Origin: JBEKJU01 sp050011095
GTDB lineage: Bacteria; Desulfobacterota; Syntrophorhabdia; Syntrophorhabdales; WCHB1-27
DNA length: 24,932 nucleotides
Direction: 5' to 3'
Assembly (NCBI GenBank): GCA_050011095.1
Contig: JBEKJU010000022.1
Location: 1 to 24,932, forward strand
Part shown: piece after piece, positions 14,113 through 22,160 of the stretch
Numbering within the stretch: the stretch's first letter is position 1
Layout of the letters: the number at the start of each line of letters is the position of its first letter
Made by a program: the position numbers and the translations under genes
The notes under the pieces: model-generated
Told to the model about the DNA's origin: nothing
Database searches by the model: none
What the model saw: only the letters and a program-made list of their open reading frames with translations

Positions 14113-14766
14113 ATGATGCCCTTCCCTTTCAAGGAACTGATCGAGCGCCTCAAGGAGTTCTACAAAAACGACGTCCCCGCCCTCACGAGGATCGCCGCCG
14201 AGCGAAAGAGCCCCTTTCTCGTGCTCATCGGCTGCCTGCTCAGCTTGAGAACAAAGGACGAGACGACGGAAAAGGCCATGGAACGCCTGATGGCGCGGGC
14301 GCACACGGCCGGGGAGCTTTCGGCGATCCCCACCGGGGAGGTGGAGAGGATCATCTATCCCGTCGGCTTCTACCGGAAAAAGGCACGCCTTATCAAAGAG
14401 GTTTCACGAACGGTCATCGAAAAATACGGAAACACCGTACCCGACACCATAGACGAACTGCTCACGATAAAGGGTGTGGGGAGGAAGACGGCAAATATCG
14501 TAGTCACCGAGGGCTTCGGCCTGCCAGGCATCGCCGTCGACACCCACGTCCATCGCATCTGCCGAAGACTGGGGGCCGTGAGGGCACGAACACCCGACGA
14601 GACAGAAAGGGTGCTCCGGAAAATCCTGCCCGAGGATTACTGGAGGGTCATTAATCCGCTCCTCGTCACCCACGGCCGGAGGACCTGCACACCCATCTCG
14701 CCATTCTGCGGCAGGTGCCCGGTCTCCAGCCTCTGCGCCCGTGTGGGTGTCACGAGCTCCCGCTGA
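14113..14766 (+). CDS. nth: Endonuclease III (base-excision DNA glycosylase/AP lyase)
   Basis: Nth removes oxidised pyrimidines and nicks abasic sites. The 217 residues fit the family (about 210). The helix-hairpin-helix IKGVGRKTANIVV contains catalytic Lys125, and Asp143 in VDTHVHRI is the second active-site residue. The [4Fe-4S] cluster motif is complete: Cys192-x6-Cys199-x2-Cys202-x5-Cys208. The ATG at 14113, or the adjacent one at 14116, follows GGGGAGA. An earlier in-frame ATG at 14017 would lie inside the Mut7-C gene and adds residues unlike the family. It closes the ligA run, the second DNA repair gene there, and is set off by a 58-nt hairpin-bearing gap. Confidence 0.96.
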   Translation: MMPFPFKELIERLKEFYKNDVPALTRIAAERKSPFLVLIGCLLSLRTKDETTEKAMERLMARAHTAGELSAIPTGEVERIIYPVGFYRKKARLIKEVSRTVIEKYGNTVPDTIDELLTIKGVGRKTANIVVTEGFGLPGIAVDTHVHRICRRLGAVRARTPDETERVLRKILPEDYWRVINPLLVTHGRRTCTPISPFCGRCPVSSLCARVGVTSSR

Positions 14767-15056
14767 CCACGCATGCCTCAACAAGGCTACTGGACCTGCC
14801 ATCGTTTTATCGACGGATTTTCGGGACCCGGTCTCTGCGGGAGCCACGAGGGGCGGGATCGGGATGGCCGCATTCCGGGCATTTCTCCCGGTCATCCTTC
14901 CGATCGCATGCGCCTCGCCATAAATCCCCGCGGGTCATTTTGTCCAACGCTTTCCGTATGTTTCTTCATCCGTGACCGACAAACGCGAGAAGCTCCAGTG
15001 CTCCAGTCCTTTTTACCTTTACAATTTGCCGTTTATCTGTTAATTTTCCTATCTGA
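14767..15056. other. 290-bp spacer between nth and bamA
   Basis: An open frame (ATG 14773, stop 15060) crosses the spacer and its stop overlaps the bamA ATG as ATGA. It has no ribosome site, no recognisable family and a cysteine- and proline-rich composition, so I do not call it a gene. An 8-bp tandem repeat GCTCCAGT lies at 14992-15007. The last 50 bp turn AT-rich, consistent with a promoter. No convincing terminator for the nth transcript is seen. Confidence 0.5.
15018..15046 (+). promoter_or_regulatory. Possible promoter of the bamA-lipid A run
   Basis: TTTACA (15018-15023), a 17-bp gap and TAATTT (15041-15046) form a promoter-like pair. The -35 is good, the -10 weak. Transcription would start only a few bases before the bamA ATG at 15057. 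Confidence 0.3.
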
Positions 15057-17312
15057 ATGAGAAAATTGGGTCTTTTCCTCGTTTTTTGCTGCCTATGGAG
15101 CAGCGTCCTCATCGCGGCGGAAAGTGACAGGATCGCAAAGGTCGAGGTCATCGGCAACGAGAGGATCGACAAAGGCGTCGTCTTCAATGCCATAAAGACG
15201 AAGGAGGGCGACGTCTACGATGCCGGGAAGACCGGGGAAGACCTGAAGAGCATTTATAAGACGGGTTTTTTCAGCGACGTCATAGTGGACGTAAAGGATA
15301 CGGAGAAGGGCAGGATAGTCACCTTTGTCGTCGTTGAGCGGCCTCCCGTGAGCGCCATTTACATCGCGGGAAACAAGAAGTTGAAGACCCAGGACATACG
15401 GGACAAGATAAAGATAAAATCGGGCGATACCCTGAACATCGAGAAGATGAAGGATAGCGTGGAGGAGATCAAGAAGCTCTATGCCAGTAAGGGCTATTAC
15501 GCGGCAAAGGTGAGCTACGAGGTCGATACCGGGCGGGGCTACAAGGCGGAGGTGAGGTTTGTCATAGAGGAGCCCCAGAGGGCATACGTGCGGAAGATCA
15601 CCTTTACCGGCAACAAGAACATCAAGGCGAGCCGGATAAAAGGCGCGATGAGAACCAGGGAGAAAGGATGGTTTTCCTGGGCTACCGGTTCGGGTATCCT
15701 GGACGAGGAGGCCCTGGACGAGGACAGGAAGCAAATCGAGGGCCTTTACCACGACAACGGGTACGTGACGGTCAAGGTGGGCGCGCCGGATGTCCGGATC
15801 TCAGCTGATGGAAAGACCATCTCCATCGCCATCGATATAAAGGAGGGAAATCTCTACAAAATCGGCGAGGTGGATTTCAAGGGTGATATCATCTTCAGCC
15901 GGTCGGAGCTTCAGAATAAGATAAAGAGCAAACCGGGCAACACGTTCAAGGCGTCCGTCTTCCAGGCTGACGTGACGACAATCACCGATCTCTACCAGGA
16001 CAAAGGATACGCCTTCGTTGATGTTGCTCCCCTCACGGCGCTCAACGATGAAAGCAGGACCGTCAATATTACATACGATATCGCCAGGGGGTCGGAGGTC
16101 TACTTCAACCGGATCAATATAGTGGGCAACATAAAGACAAGGGACAAGGTCATAAGGCGGGAGCTGAAATTTGCCGAGGGCGACCTCTATTCGGCCACAA
16201 AATTGAAAGACACGAAGAGGAGGCTCCGTAATACCACCTACTTCAAGTCGGAGGAACTGAAAACGATCAAGACGGACGAACCGGACAAGGTGAATCTCGA
16301 TGTGATCGTCGAGGAGAAACCGACGGGCTCCCTTTCTTTCGGCGTCGGGTACAGCACCTATGAAAAAATGCTTCTCTCGGGCTCTATCAGCCAGGATAAT
16401 ATATTCGGTACGGGTGACAGGGCATCTCTGTCCGCTCAGGTCAGCTCGATCGCGCGGTTGTACGACCTGACCTTCGCGCAGCCCTACACCTTCGACAAAA
16501 ACTTTACAACCACGTACAACATTTTCAATACGGAAAGGACCTTCGACACGTACGACTACAAGGGCTCGGGCGGCGGCATCTCGGTCTCCCGCCCTCTCAC
16601 GGAGTACATAAGGGGCAGCCTTGGCTACAGGTATCAAAGGATCGACGTGTACGACATCCAGTCAGATGCGGGCAGCTTCATCCAGAGCCAGATGGGAACG
16701 AGCGCGACGAGCGCCGTCAACGCATCGCTCAGCAGGAATACGATCGACGACGTCCTCAACCCGAGCCGCGGCTCGTTCGCGTCCGCCCTCGTCGAGGTCG
16801 CGAGCCGTTCCTTCGGTGGGGACAACGAGTTCGTCAAATCCGTCGTTTCCTACGGCCATTACATCCCCTTCATGTGGGACACGACGTTCCTCCTGAAGGG
16901 CACCGCCGGAAACCTTACCGCTTACGGGGGAACGACCGTCCCGGTCTACGAGAGATTCTTCGTCGGCGGCATCCAGACGGTTAGGGGCTTCGAGTACGGC
17001 GGGGCGGGCCCCACCTCGCCCCCGAACCATGAAGACGACCCGATCGGGTCGCTCAACGAGCTCTACTTCAACAGTGAATGGATTTTCCCCCTGTACAAGC
17101 CCGCCGGCCTGAAAGGCTTTGTATTCTTCGATTACGGCAAGGGATTCAACAACACGGGCGGATTCTTCGAGGCCTTGCGACCTGCCGCAGGAATCGGCAT
17201 CCATTGGTTCTCGCCCATGGGTCCCATTACACTCGAGATTGGCCTCAACCTGGACAAGCACACGGGCGAGAAGGCGGAGGTCTTTGATTTTTCGATGGGG
17301 AGACCATTCTAA
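15057..17312 (+). CDS. bamA: Outer-membrane protein assembly factor BamA
   Basis: BamA inserts beta-barrel proteins into the outer membrane. The 751-residue protein has a signal peptide (about 1-21, cleavage near LIAA/ES). Five POTRA repeats follow (about 24-420), recognisable from recurrent segments such as VEVIGNERI, IYIAGNKKL, ITFTGNKNI, VDFKGDIIF and INIVGNIKT. The C-terminal 16-strand barrel carries the VRGF motif of the insertion loop (642-645). The final residue is Phe, the usual barrel end signal. A stop codon directly precedes the ATG, so the start cannot be earlier. Oddly there is no purine-rich ribosome site before it. It leads a set for outer-membrane biogenesis, with the chaperone Skp next, the common order in proteobacteria. 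Confidence 0.97.
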   Translation: MRKLGLFLVFCCLWSSVLIAAESDRIAKVEVIGNERIDKGVVFNAIKTKEGDVYDAGKTGEDLKSIYKTGFFSDVIVDVKDTEKGRIVTFVVVERPPVSAIYIAGNKKLKTQDIRDKIKIKSGDTLNIEKMKDSVEEIKKLYASKGYYAAKVSYEVDTGRGYKAEVRFVIEEPQRAYVRKITFTGNKNIKASRIKGAMRTREKGWFSWATGSGILDEEALDEDRKQIEGLYHDNGYVTVKVGAPDVRISADGKTISIAIDIKEGNLYKIGEVDFKGDIIFSRSELQNKIKSKPGNTFKASVFQADVTTITDLYQDKGYAFVDVAPLTALNDESRTVNITYDIARGSEVYFNRINIVGNIKTRDKVIRRELKFAEGDLYSATKLKDTKRRLRNTTYFKSEELKTIKTDEPDKVNLDVIVEEKPTGSLSFGVGYSTYEKMLLSGSISQDNIFGTGDRASLSAQVSSIARLYDLTFAQPYTFDKNFTTTYNIFNTERTFDTYDYKGSGGGISVSRPLTEYIRGSLGYRYQRIDVYDIQSDAGSFIQSQMGTSATSAVNASLSRNTIDDVLNPSRGSFASALVEVASRSFGGDNEFVKSVVSYGHYIPFMWDTTFLLKGTAGNLTAYGGTTVPVYERFFVGGIQTVRGFEYGGAGPTSPPNHEDDPIGSLNELYFNSEWIFPLYKPAGLKGFVFFDYGKGFNNTGGFFEALRPAAGIGIHWFSPMGPITLEIGLNLDKHTGEKAEVFDFSMGRPF

Positions 17313-17323
17313 CAGGAGGACTT

Positions 17324-17872
17324 ATGAGAAGATATGCGATTTTTACAGCGTTGATCATGTTCATTTTTGTGCCCTTTCAGGCGATGGCGCAGGCGCCGTC
17401 GGTGAAGATAGCATACGTCGACATGCAGAAGGCGATGGTCGAGTCAGACAAGGGAAAACAGGCGTCGAAGAGCCTGATGGCGGAGGCCGAGAGACGGAAC
17501 AAGGACCTTAGCCAGAAACAGGAAGAACTTCAGAAGATGAAGGACGCCTTTGACAAACAGTCCGGGCTGATCACGGCTGAAGCCAGGACTGAAAAAGAGA
17601 GACAATTCCAGACCAAACTGAGAGACTATCAGAAGATGCAGAACGACTACGAGATGGAAATGCAGCAAAAGCATCGGGAGCGTGCGCAGGAGATCGTGAA
17701 AGAGCTCGTCGAGAATGTCATAAAGGGCATAGGCGAAAGTGAGAGGTATTCGGTCATCCTCGAGAAGAACGCGGTCCTCTTCGCGCCGGGGGCCTCGGAC
17801 ATTACCGATAAGGTAATCAGCCGGTACAATGAATTTGTGAAAAGGAAGGCTGCCGCACCCGTAAAGAAATGA
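17324..17872 (+). CDS. skp: Periplasmic chaperone Skp/OmpH
   Basis: Skp holds unfolded outer-membrane proteins in the periplasm on the way to BamA. The 182-residue protein has a signal peptide (about 1-22, AMAQ/A). The OmpH start VKIAYVDMQKAMVES follows, then a long charged coiled coil (about 45-125) rich in Lys, Glu and Gln that would form the tentacle arms, and a C-terminal return segment (SVILEKNAVLFAPGASDIT). A strong ribosome site AGGAGG lies 4 nt before the ATG, 11 bp after bamA. The stop overlaps the lpxD start by 4 nt. Confidence 0.93.
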   Translation: MRRYAIFTALIMFIFVPFQAMAQAPSVKIAYVDMQKAMVESDKGKQASKSLMAEAERRNKDLSQKQEELQKMKDAFDKQSGLITAEARTEKERQFQTKLRDYQKMQNDYEMEMQQKHRERAQEIVKELVENVIKGIGESERYSVILEKNAVLFAPGASDITDKVISRYNEFVKRKAAAPVKK

Positions 17873-18888
17873 TTAAACTGAAAGAAATCGCGTCACGAAT
17901 AGAGGGCGGCCTCTCTGGCGACGGCGAGGCCTGTATTGCGGGCATTGCCGGCGTGAAGGAGGCGCGCGAGGGTGATATCACCTTTATCCTCGGCCGCGCC
18001 TTTGAAAAATACGTGCCCCTTTCCCGGGCGTCCGCCTTTATCGTCGGCCGTGATGTCGCCGAGGGCCTCCTTGTGGGCAAAAACTACGTGACTGTTGGAA
18101 ATCCGGCCCTTGCCTACGTCGAGGCCGCCAGCCTCTTCGAAACGGCGTATTCGCCCCCCAAAGGTGTGAGCCCCGGCGCATACGTGGCCGAAGGCGCTGT
18201 CGTCTCCCCGGAGGCCGCGGTCTTCCCCTGCGTCTATGTCGACGAGGGGGCCGTCATCGGCAAAAACGCGGTGATCCACCCCTTCTGTTTTATCGGCCGG
18301 GATGTCATTATTGGCGACGACACGGTCATTCACCCCAATGTGACCGTATACGGCAGGACGGTCATCGGGAAGAGGGTCGTCATCCACGCGGGCGTCGTCC
18401 TGGGGGCCGATGGATTCGGCTATATATGGGACGGCCAGAGGCACAGGAAAATACCCCAGCTCGGCATGCTGGAGGTCGGGGACGACGTGGAAATAGGGGC
18501 AAACACGTGCATCGACCGGGCATCTCTCGACAGGACGGTGATCGGCCAGGGGACCAGGATAGACAACCTGGTGCAGATCGGCCACAATGTGACGATTGGC
18601 GAACATTCTATTATTGTCTCCCAGGTCGGTATAGCAGGGAGTACCACCGTTGGGAGAAATGTCGTCCTGGGCGGTAAGGTGGGCGTAAGGGACCACGTCA
18701 CGATCGGCGACAATGTTCAGGCGGCGGGAGGTACGGGGATCACCAAGGACGTCAAGGAGCGCTCCGTTATCGCCGGCACGCCTCACATGCCTCACCGCGA
18801 GTGGCTGAGGCTGCAAGGTTATTTGAAAAGGCTGCCGGAGCTTTTCGAGCGGATCGGCAGGATTGAAGAGACGTTGCACAGGGGCTGA
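17869..18888 (+). CDS. lpxD: UDP-3-O-(3-hydroxyacyl)glucosamine N-acyltransferase LpxD
   Basis: LpxD adds the second 3-hydroxyacyl chain (N-linked) in lipid A synthesis, taking it from acyl-carrier protein. The 339 residues match the family. An N-terminal uridine-binding domain (about 1-95) is followed by a left-handed beta helix of hexapeptide repeats (about 100-300; for example VIGKNAVIHPFCFIG). The catalytic base His239 in NLVQIGHNV falls at the same number as in E. coli. The C-terminal helices (about 305-339) include the acyl-carrier contact region. The start ATGA overlaps the skp stop, so the two are translationally coupled. Confidence 0.97.
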   Translation: MIKLKEIASRIEGGLSGDGEACIAGIAGVKEAREGDITFILGRAFEKYVPLSRASAFIVGRDVAEGLLVGKNYVTVGNPALAYVEAASLFETAYSPPKGVSPGAYVAEGAVVSPEAAVFPCVYVDEGAVIGKNAVIHPFCFIGRDVIIGDDTVIHPNVTVYGRTVIGKRVVIHAGVVLGADGFGYIWDGQRHRKIPQLGMLEVGDDVEIGANTCIDRASLDRTVIGQGTRIDNLVQIGHNVTIGEHSIIVSQVGIAGSTTVGRNVVLGGKVGVRDHVTIGDNVQAAGGTGITKDVKERSVIAGTPHMPHREWLRLQGYLKRLPELFERIGRIEETLHRG

Positions 18889-18891
18889 AGC

Positions 18892-19332
18892 ATGATCGAG
18901 ATTAATGAGATTCTGGCGTTGCTGCCACACAATTTTCCTTTCCTGCTCGTTGACAGGATCGTGGAATTGGAGCCGGGCAAGAGGATTGTCGGCATAAAGA
19001 ACGTCACCTTCAACGAGCCCTTCTTCCCCGGTCATTTCCCTCGAAAGCCAATAATGCCGGGGGTGCTCATCATCGAGGCCCTCGCTCAGACAGGCGGGAT
19101 CCTTGCCTTTAAATCCTTTCCCGATCTGAGGGGAGACGTCCGGTTCATCGGCATCGACAAGGCCAGGTTCAGACGGCCCGTGACACCGGGCGATCAGTTG
19201 AGACTGGTGATCGAGGTCGTGAAGCACAGACGGGGAGTATGGATCTTCGACGGGGAGGCATTTGTGGAGGACAAGTTGGTGGCGGAGGCGCAGATCATGG
19301 CGACCCTTCAGGGGAATGAGGAGAACGAATGA
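18892..19332 (+). CDS. fabZ: 3-Hydroxyacyl-ACP dehydratase FabZ
   Basis: FabZ dehydrates 3-hydroxyacyl-ACP in fatty-acid elongation and so competes with LpxA and LpxD for the same hydroxyacyl-ACP pool. The 146-residue hot-dog protein has its catalytic pair His48 (FFPGHFP) and Glu62 (PGVLIIEALAQ), plus the LPHNFPFLLVDR start (usually LPHRYPF). It sits between lpxD and lpxA, the conserved proteobacterial placement that balances phospholipid against lipid A synthesis. It is 3 nt after lpxD, and its stop overlaps lpxA by 4 nt (ATGA). Confidence 0.97.
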   Translation: MIEINEILALLPHNFPFLLVDRIVELEPGKRIVGIKNVTFNEPFFPGHFPRKPIMPGVLIIEALAQTGGILAFKSFPDLRGDVRFIGIDKARFRRPVTPGDQLRLVIEVVKHRRGVWIFDGEAFVEDKLVAEAQIMATLQGNEENE

Positions 19333-20093
19333 TACACCCGACAGCCGTTATTGAAAAGGGAGCCCAGGTCGCAGACGACGCCGAGATAGGCCCTTACTGC
19401 CTAATTGGAAATAACGTGGTGATCGGCGCCGGAACGCGGCTCATCGGCCATGTCACCATAGACGGACGCACCACGATAGGAGGCTCCTGCACCATCCACC
19501 CCTTCGTTTCCATCGGCTCGCCCCCCCAGGACATCACCTACCGCGGCGAAGAGACGACCTGTGTCGTGGGGGACAACAACGTGGTCAGGGAATACGTCAC
19601 CATCAACAGGGGCACGAAGGCGACCGGGACCACCACGGTGGGGAGCAACAACTTCATCATGGCATACAGCCATATCGCCCACGACTGCCGGGTGGGGAGC
19701 AATGTCATCATGGCCAATTGCGCGACCCTGGGCGGCCACGTTCGTGTCGCCGATTTCGCCATCCTCTCCGGCCTGTGCGCGGTCCATCAGTTCTGTAAGG
19801 TGGGAAGATACGCCTTCATCAGCGGCCTCACCGGTGTCCCCAAGGATGTCCCGCCCTTTGTCATGGCGGCGGGCAACAGGGCCACCCTTTACGGCCTTAA
19901 TGTGCTGGGTCTTGAAAGACGCGGGTTTACGAAGGAGGACATCGCAATGCTGAAGAAGGCCTACCGTATCATCTTCAGATCGTCCCTGTCGCTTGAGGCC
20001 GCCCTGAAGATGATCGAGGAGCAACTCGAAGGCGAGCACGTTAAAGAGCTTATCGCCTTTATCCGTGCCTCCGAGAGGGGGATATGCCGTTAA
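19329..20093 (+). CDS. lpxA: UDP-N-acetylglucosamine acyltransferase LpxA
   Basis: LpxA starts lipid A synthesis by moving a 3-hydroxyacyl chain from ACP to UDP-GlcNAc or its 3-amino analogue. The 254 residues fit. The beta helix of hexapeptide repeats covers about 1-185, with the catalytic His118 in SHIAHDC and the family segments GSPPQD and NNVVREYVTINRG. The helical C-terminus follows. ATGA overlap with fabZ. Because the next gene resembles GnnA, this LpxA may act on the 3-amino sugar and make an amide bond. The acyl chain length and sugar choice cannot be read with certainty here. Confidence 0.97.
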   Translation: MIHPTAVIEKGAQVADDAEIGPYCLIGNNVVIGAGTRLIGHVTIDGRTTIGGSCTIHPFVSIGSPPQDITYRGEETTCVVGDNNVVREYVTINRGTKATGTTTVGSNNFIMAYSHIAHDCRVGSNVIMANCATLGGHVRVADFAILSGLCAVHQFCKVGRYAFISGLTGVPKDVPPFVMAAGNRATLYGLNVLGLERRGFTKEDIAMLKKAYRIIFRSSLSLEAALKMIEEQLEGEHVKELIAFIRASERGICR

Positions 20094-21034
20094 GGCTCTG
20101 TCTCATCGGCGCGGGCCATATGGGAAGGATCCACGCCCGTAAGCTCGCTGGAATGAAGGATGTCACCCTGACCTGCATCGTCGATGTCGACCCCGCGCAG
20201 GCAGGGGCGACGGCAATGGAACACGGGGTGGCCGGGGTCGACCACCATAGCCGGGCCCTTGAGGACGGGGTGGCCGCGGCAGTCATCGCATCGACCACCG
20301 ACACCCACTATGCCGTCGCACGGGAGCTTCTCGAAAACGGCGTCCATGTCTTCATCGAAAAGCCTGTCGCCGCCCGACCGGCCGAGGCGCGGGAACTTAT
20401 AGCCCTCGCCGCCAAAAAGGGGCTCGTCCTGCAGGTGGGACACCTCGAACGGTTCAGCCCGCCCTTCCGCAGGGCACAAGGCGCCATCCGCAATCCCCTC
20501 CTCATGGAGGCCCGCAGGATCGGTCCCTTCACGGGCAGGTCCACCGACATCGACGTCATTCATGACCTTATGATCCACGATATCGACCTGGTCCTTGCCC
20601 TTGCCAAGACCGACGTCACGCGCGTGCGCGCCAGGGGCACACCTGTTCTTACAGAAAAGATCGACGTGGCCCAGGCCCGCATCGACTTTGCCGACGGCTC
20701 TATCGCGCGCCTTTCGGCGAGCAGGGTTTCCCGTACGAGGGAGAGGACTTTCACGGTGGTTGAGGAAGGAGGCTACTTCTCACTCGATCTTTCCGCCGGT
20801 CATATGCTTTCAGCGAAAAGGGGCAAAAACGGCTCGGTAGAGGTCCGCACCTTCCGCGCGCGCCATCCGGACCCCGTGTACGATGAGCTCCGGGCCTTCG
20901 TGAGGGCGGTCAGGCACGGGTTGAATGTCGTCGTCCGCGGCGAGGACGGTCTGCGCGCCCTCATCCTCGCGAATGCCATAAAGGACGAGATCGATCAGCA
21001 CGTCTCCCGGGATGGTGTAAGGGCCCTTGGCTAA
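20084..21034 (+). CDS. Gfo/Idh/MocA-family oxidoreductase, GnnA-like
   Basis: A 316-residue NAD(P)-dependent sugar dehydrogenase. GAGHMG (10-14) is the Rossmann loop, EKPVA (92-96) the family motif with catalytic Lys93. GHLERFSPPF (119-128) and DVIHDLMIHDIDL (157-169, His residues at the active site) follow. Placement between lpxA and lpxB matches GnnA of Acidithiobacillus and Leptospira. GnnA oxidises UDP-GlcNAc at C3 so that the aminotransferase GnnB can make the 3-amino sugar for amide-linked lipid A. No GnnB is present here, so the role is inferred from position and family only; other lpx-linked members have no known function. It overlaps lpxA by 10 nt; GAGAGGGGG precedes the ATG. Confidence 0.82.
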   Translation: MPLRLCLIGAGHMGRIHARKLAGMKDVTLTCIVDVDPAQAGATAMEHGVAGVDHHSRALEDGVAAAVIASTTDTHYAVARELLENGVHVFIEKPVAARPAEARELIALAAKKGLVLQVGHLERFSPPFRRAQGAIRNPLLMEARRIGPFTGRSTDIDVIHDLMIHDIDLVLALAKTDVTRVRARGTPVLTEKIDVAQARIDFADGSIARLSASRVSRTRERTFTVVEEGGYFSLDLSAGHMLSAKRGKNGSVEVRTFRARHPDPVYDELRAFVRAVRHGLNVVVRGEDGLRALILANAIKDEIDQHVSRDGVRALG

Positions 21035-22154
21035 AAGGGTTGTGATCGTCACGGGGGAACTGTCCGGGGAGATCCACGCGGCCCATCTCGTAGCGGCCCT
21101 CAAGGAATCGGCCAATATCGAATTCAGCGGCATCGGCAGCCGGAGGCTCGCCGACGCGGGCGTCAGTCTCGTCCATGATTACCGGGACATCTCCCTCACC
21201 GGATTGAGCGAGGTGTTCTCAAAGGCGGGCCCCATCTGGAAGGCATATGCCGCGCTCAAGCGGCACCTCCGCGAGGGTGCGCCCGACCTTGTAATTCTCG
21301 TTGATTTTCCCGGCTTCAATCTGAGAGTTGCCCGGCAGGCAAAGCATCTCGCCATCCCTACCGTCTATTTTATCCCTCCCCAGATATGGGCGTGGAGAAA
21401 GGGCCGGATAAGGCAGATCAAGCTATGGATCGACCTCGTCCTCTGCATCCTTCCCTTTGAAGAGGCGCTCTACCGGACACACGGCGTCCCCGTCCGCTAC
21501 ATAGGCCACCCCTTCGTCCGGACCGTGAAACCCCGCCATGGCAAAGACGAGTTCTTCTCCATGTTCGCCATAAGGGGTGATCGACCCGTCATTACCATGA
21601 TGCCGGGGAGCAGGCCCGACGAGGTAAGAAGGCACATGCCCGTGCTCATGGAGGTGCTCGACCATGTCCGCGCGAGGTTAGGCCGGTTTGCCGTTCTTCT
21701 GCCTGTTGCGGAGACCATGGATGAGGCCGCCTTTGCGCCCTTTATCAAAAAAAGGGGCGCCATTATTCCCGTTGCGGGTCTCCCCTACGATTGCCTCGCT
21801 TACTCGGACGCGGCCCTGATCGCCTCAGGCAGCGCGGCCCTGGAGGCCGCGATCCTCGGCGTTCCCTCGGTGGTCCTCTACAGGATGTCCACCCTCTCCT
21901 ACCTCATCGCGCGGATGGTGGTCGATGTGAGGCATATCAGCCTGCCCAACATACTCGCGGGTCATGAGGTCTTCCCTGAATTCATACAGTCCCTGGATGC
22001 AGAAAAGATTGCCAGCACCCTGGTTTCTATGGTAAATAATGATAAGGCTCCGGTGCATAAAGAGTTGGAGCACGTGCGAAAAGAACTTGCCGTTCCGAAC
22101 CGCGATCCGTACAACATCGCGGCCGCGGAGATTCTTCGGTTGCTCGAGCGATAG
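21027..22154 (+). CDS. lpxB: Lipid A disaccharide synthase LpxB
   Basis: LpxB joins UDP-diacylglucosamine and lipid X into the lipid A disaccharide at the inner membrane face. The 375 residues match this GT19 glycosyltransferase. Family segments are GELSGEIHAAH near the start, LVDFPGFNLRVA, YFIPPQIWAWRKGR, YIGHPFV, MPGSRPDEVRRHMP and SGSAALEAAILGVPSVVLYR. The first deviates from the usual GExSGDxxGA, with Glu replacing the conserved Asp. The start is TTG at 21027 (AAGGG just upstream), overlapping the dehydrogenase by 8 nt; a GTG five codons later is possible. No lpxH or lpxI lies in this run, so lipid X formation must be encoded elsewhere. Confidence 0.96.
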   Translation: MAKRVVIVTGELSGEIHAAHLVAALKESANIEFSGIGSRRLADAGVSLVHDYRDISLTGLSEVFSKAGPIWKAYAALKRHLREGAPDLVILVDFPGFNLRVARQAKHLAIPTVYFIPPQIWAWRKGRIRQIKLWIDLVLCILPFEEALYRTHGVPVRYIGHPFVRTVKPRHGKDEFFSMFAIRGDRPVITMMPGSRPDEVRRHMPVLMEVLDHVRARLGRFAVLLPVAETMDEAAFAPFIKKRGAIIPVAGLPYDCLAYSDAALIASGSAALEAAILGVPSVVLYRMSTLSYLIARMVVDVRHISLPNILAGHEVFPEFIQSLDAEKIASTLVSMVNNDKAPVHKELEHVRKELAVPNRDPYNIAAAEILRLLER

Positions 22155-22160
22155 ATAGAT

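Noticed and set aside
17893..19227. Long minus-strand open frame (444 codons) opposite lpxD and fabZ
   Set aside because: Antisense shadow; the plus-strand genes have catalytic residues, overlaps and conserved order.
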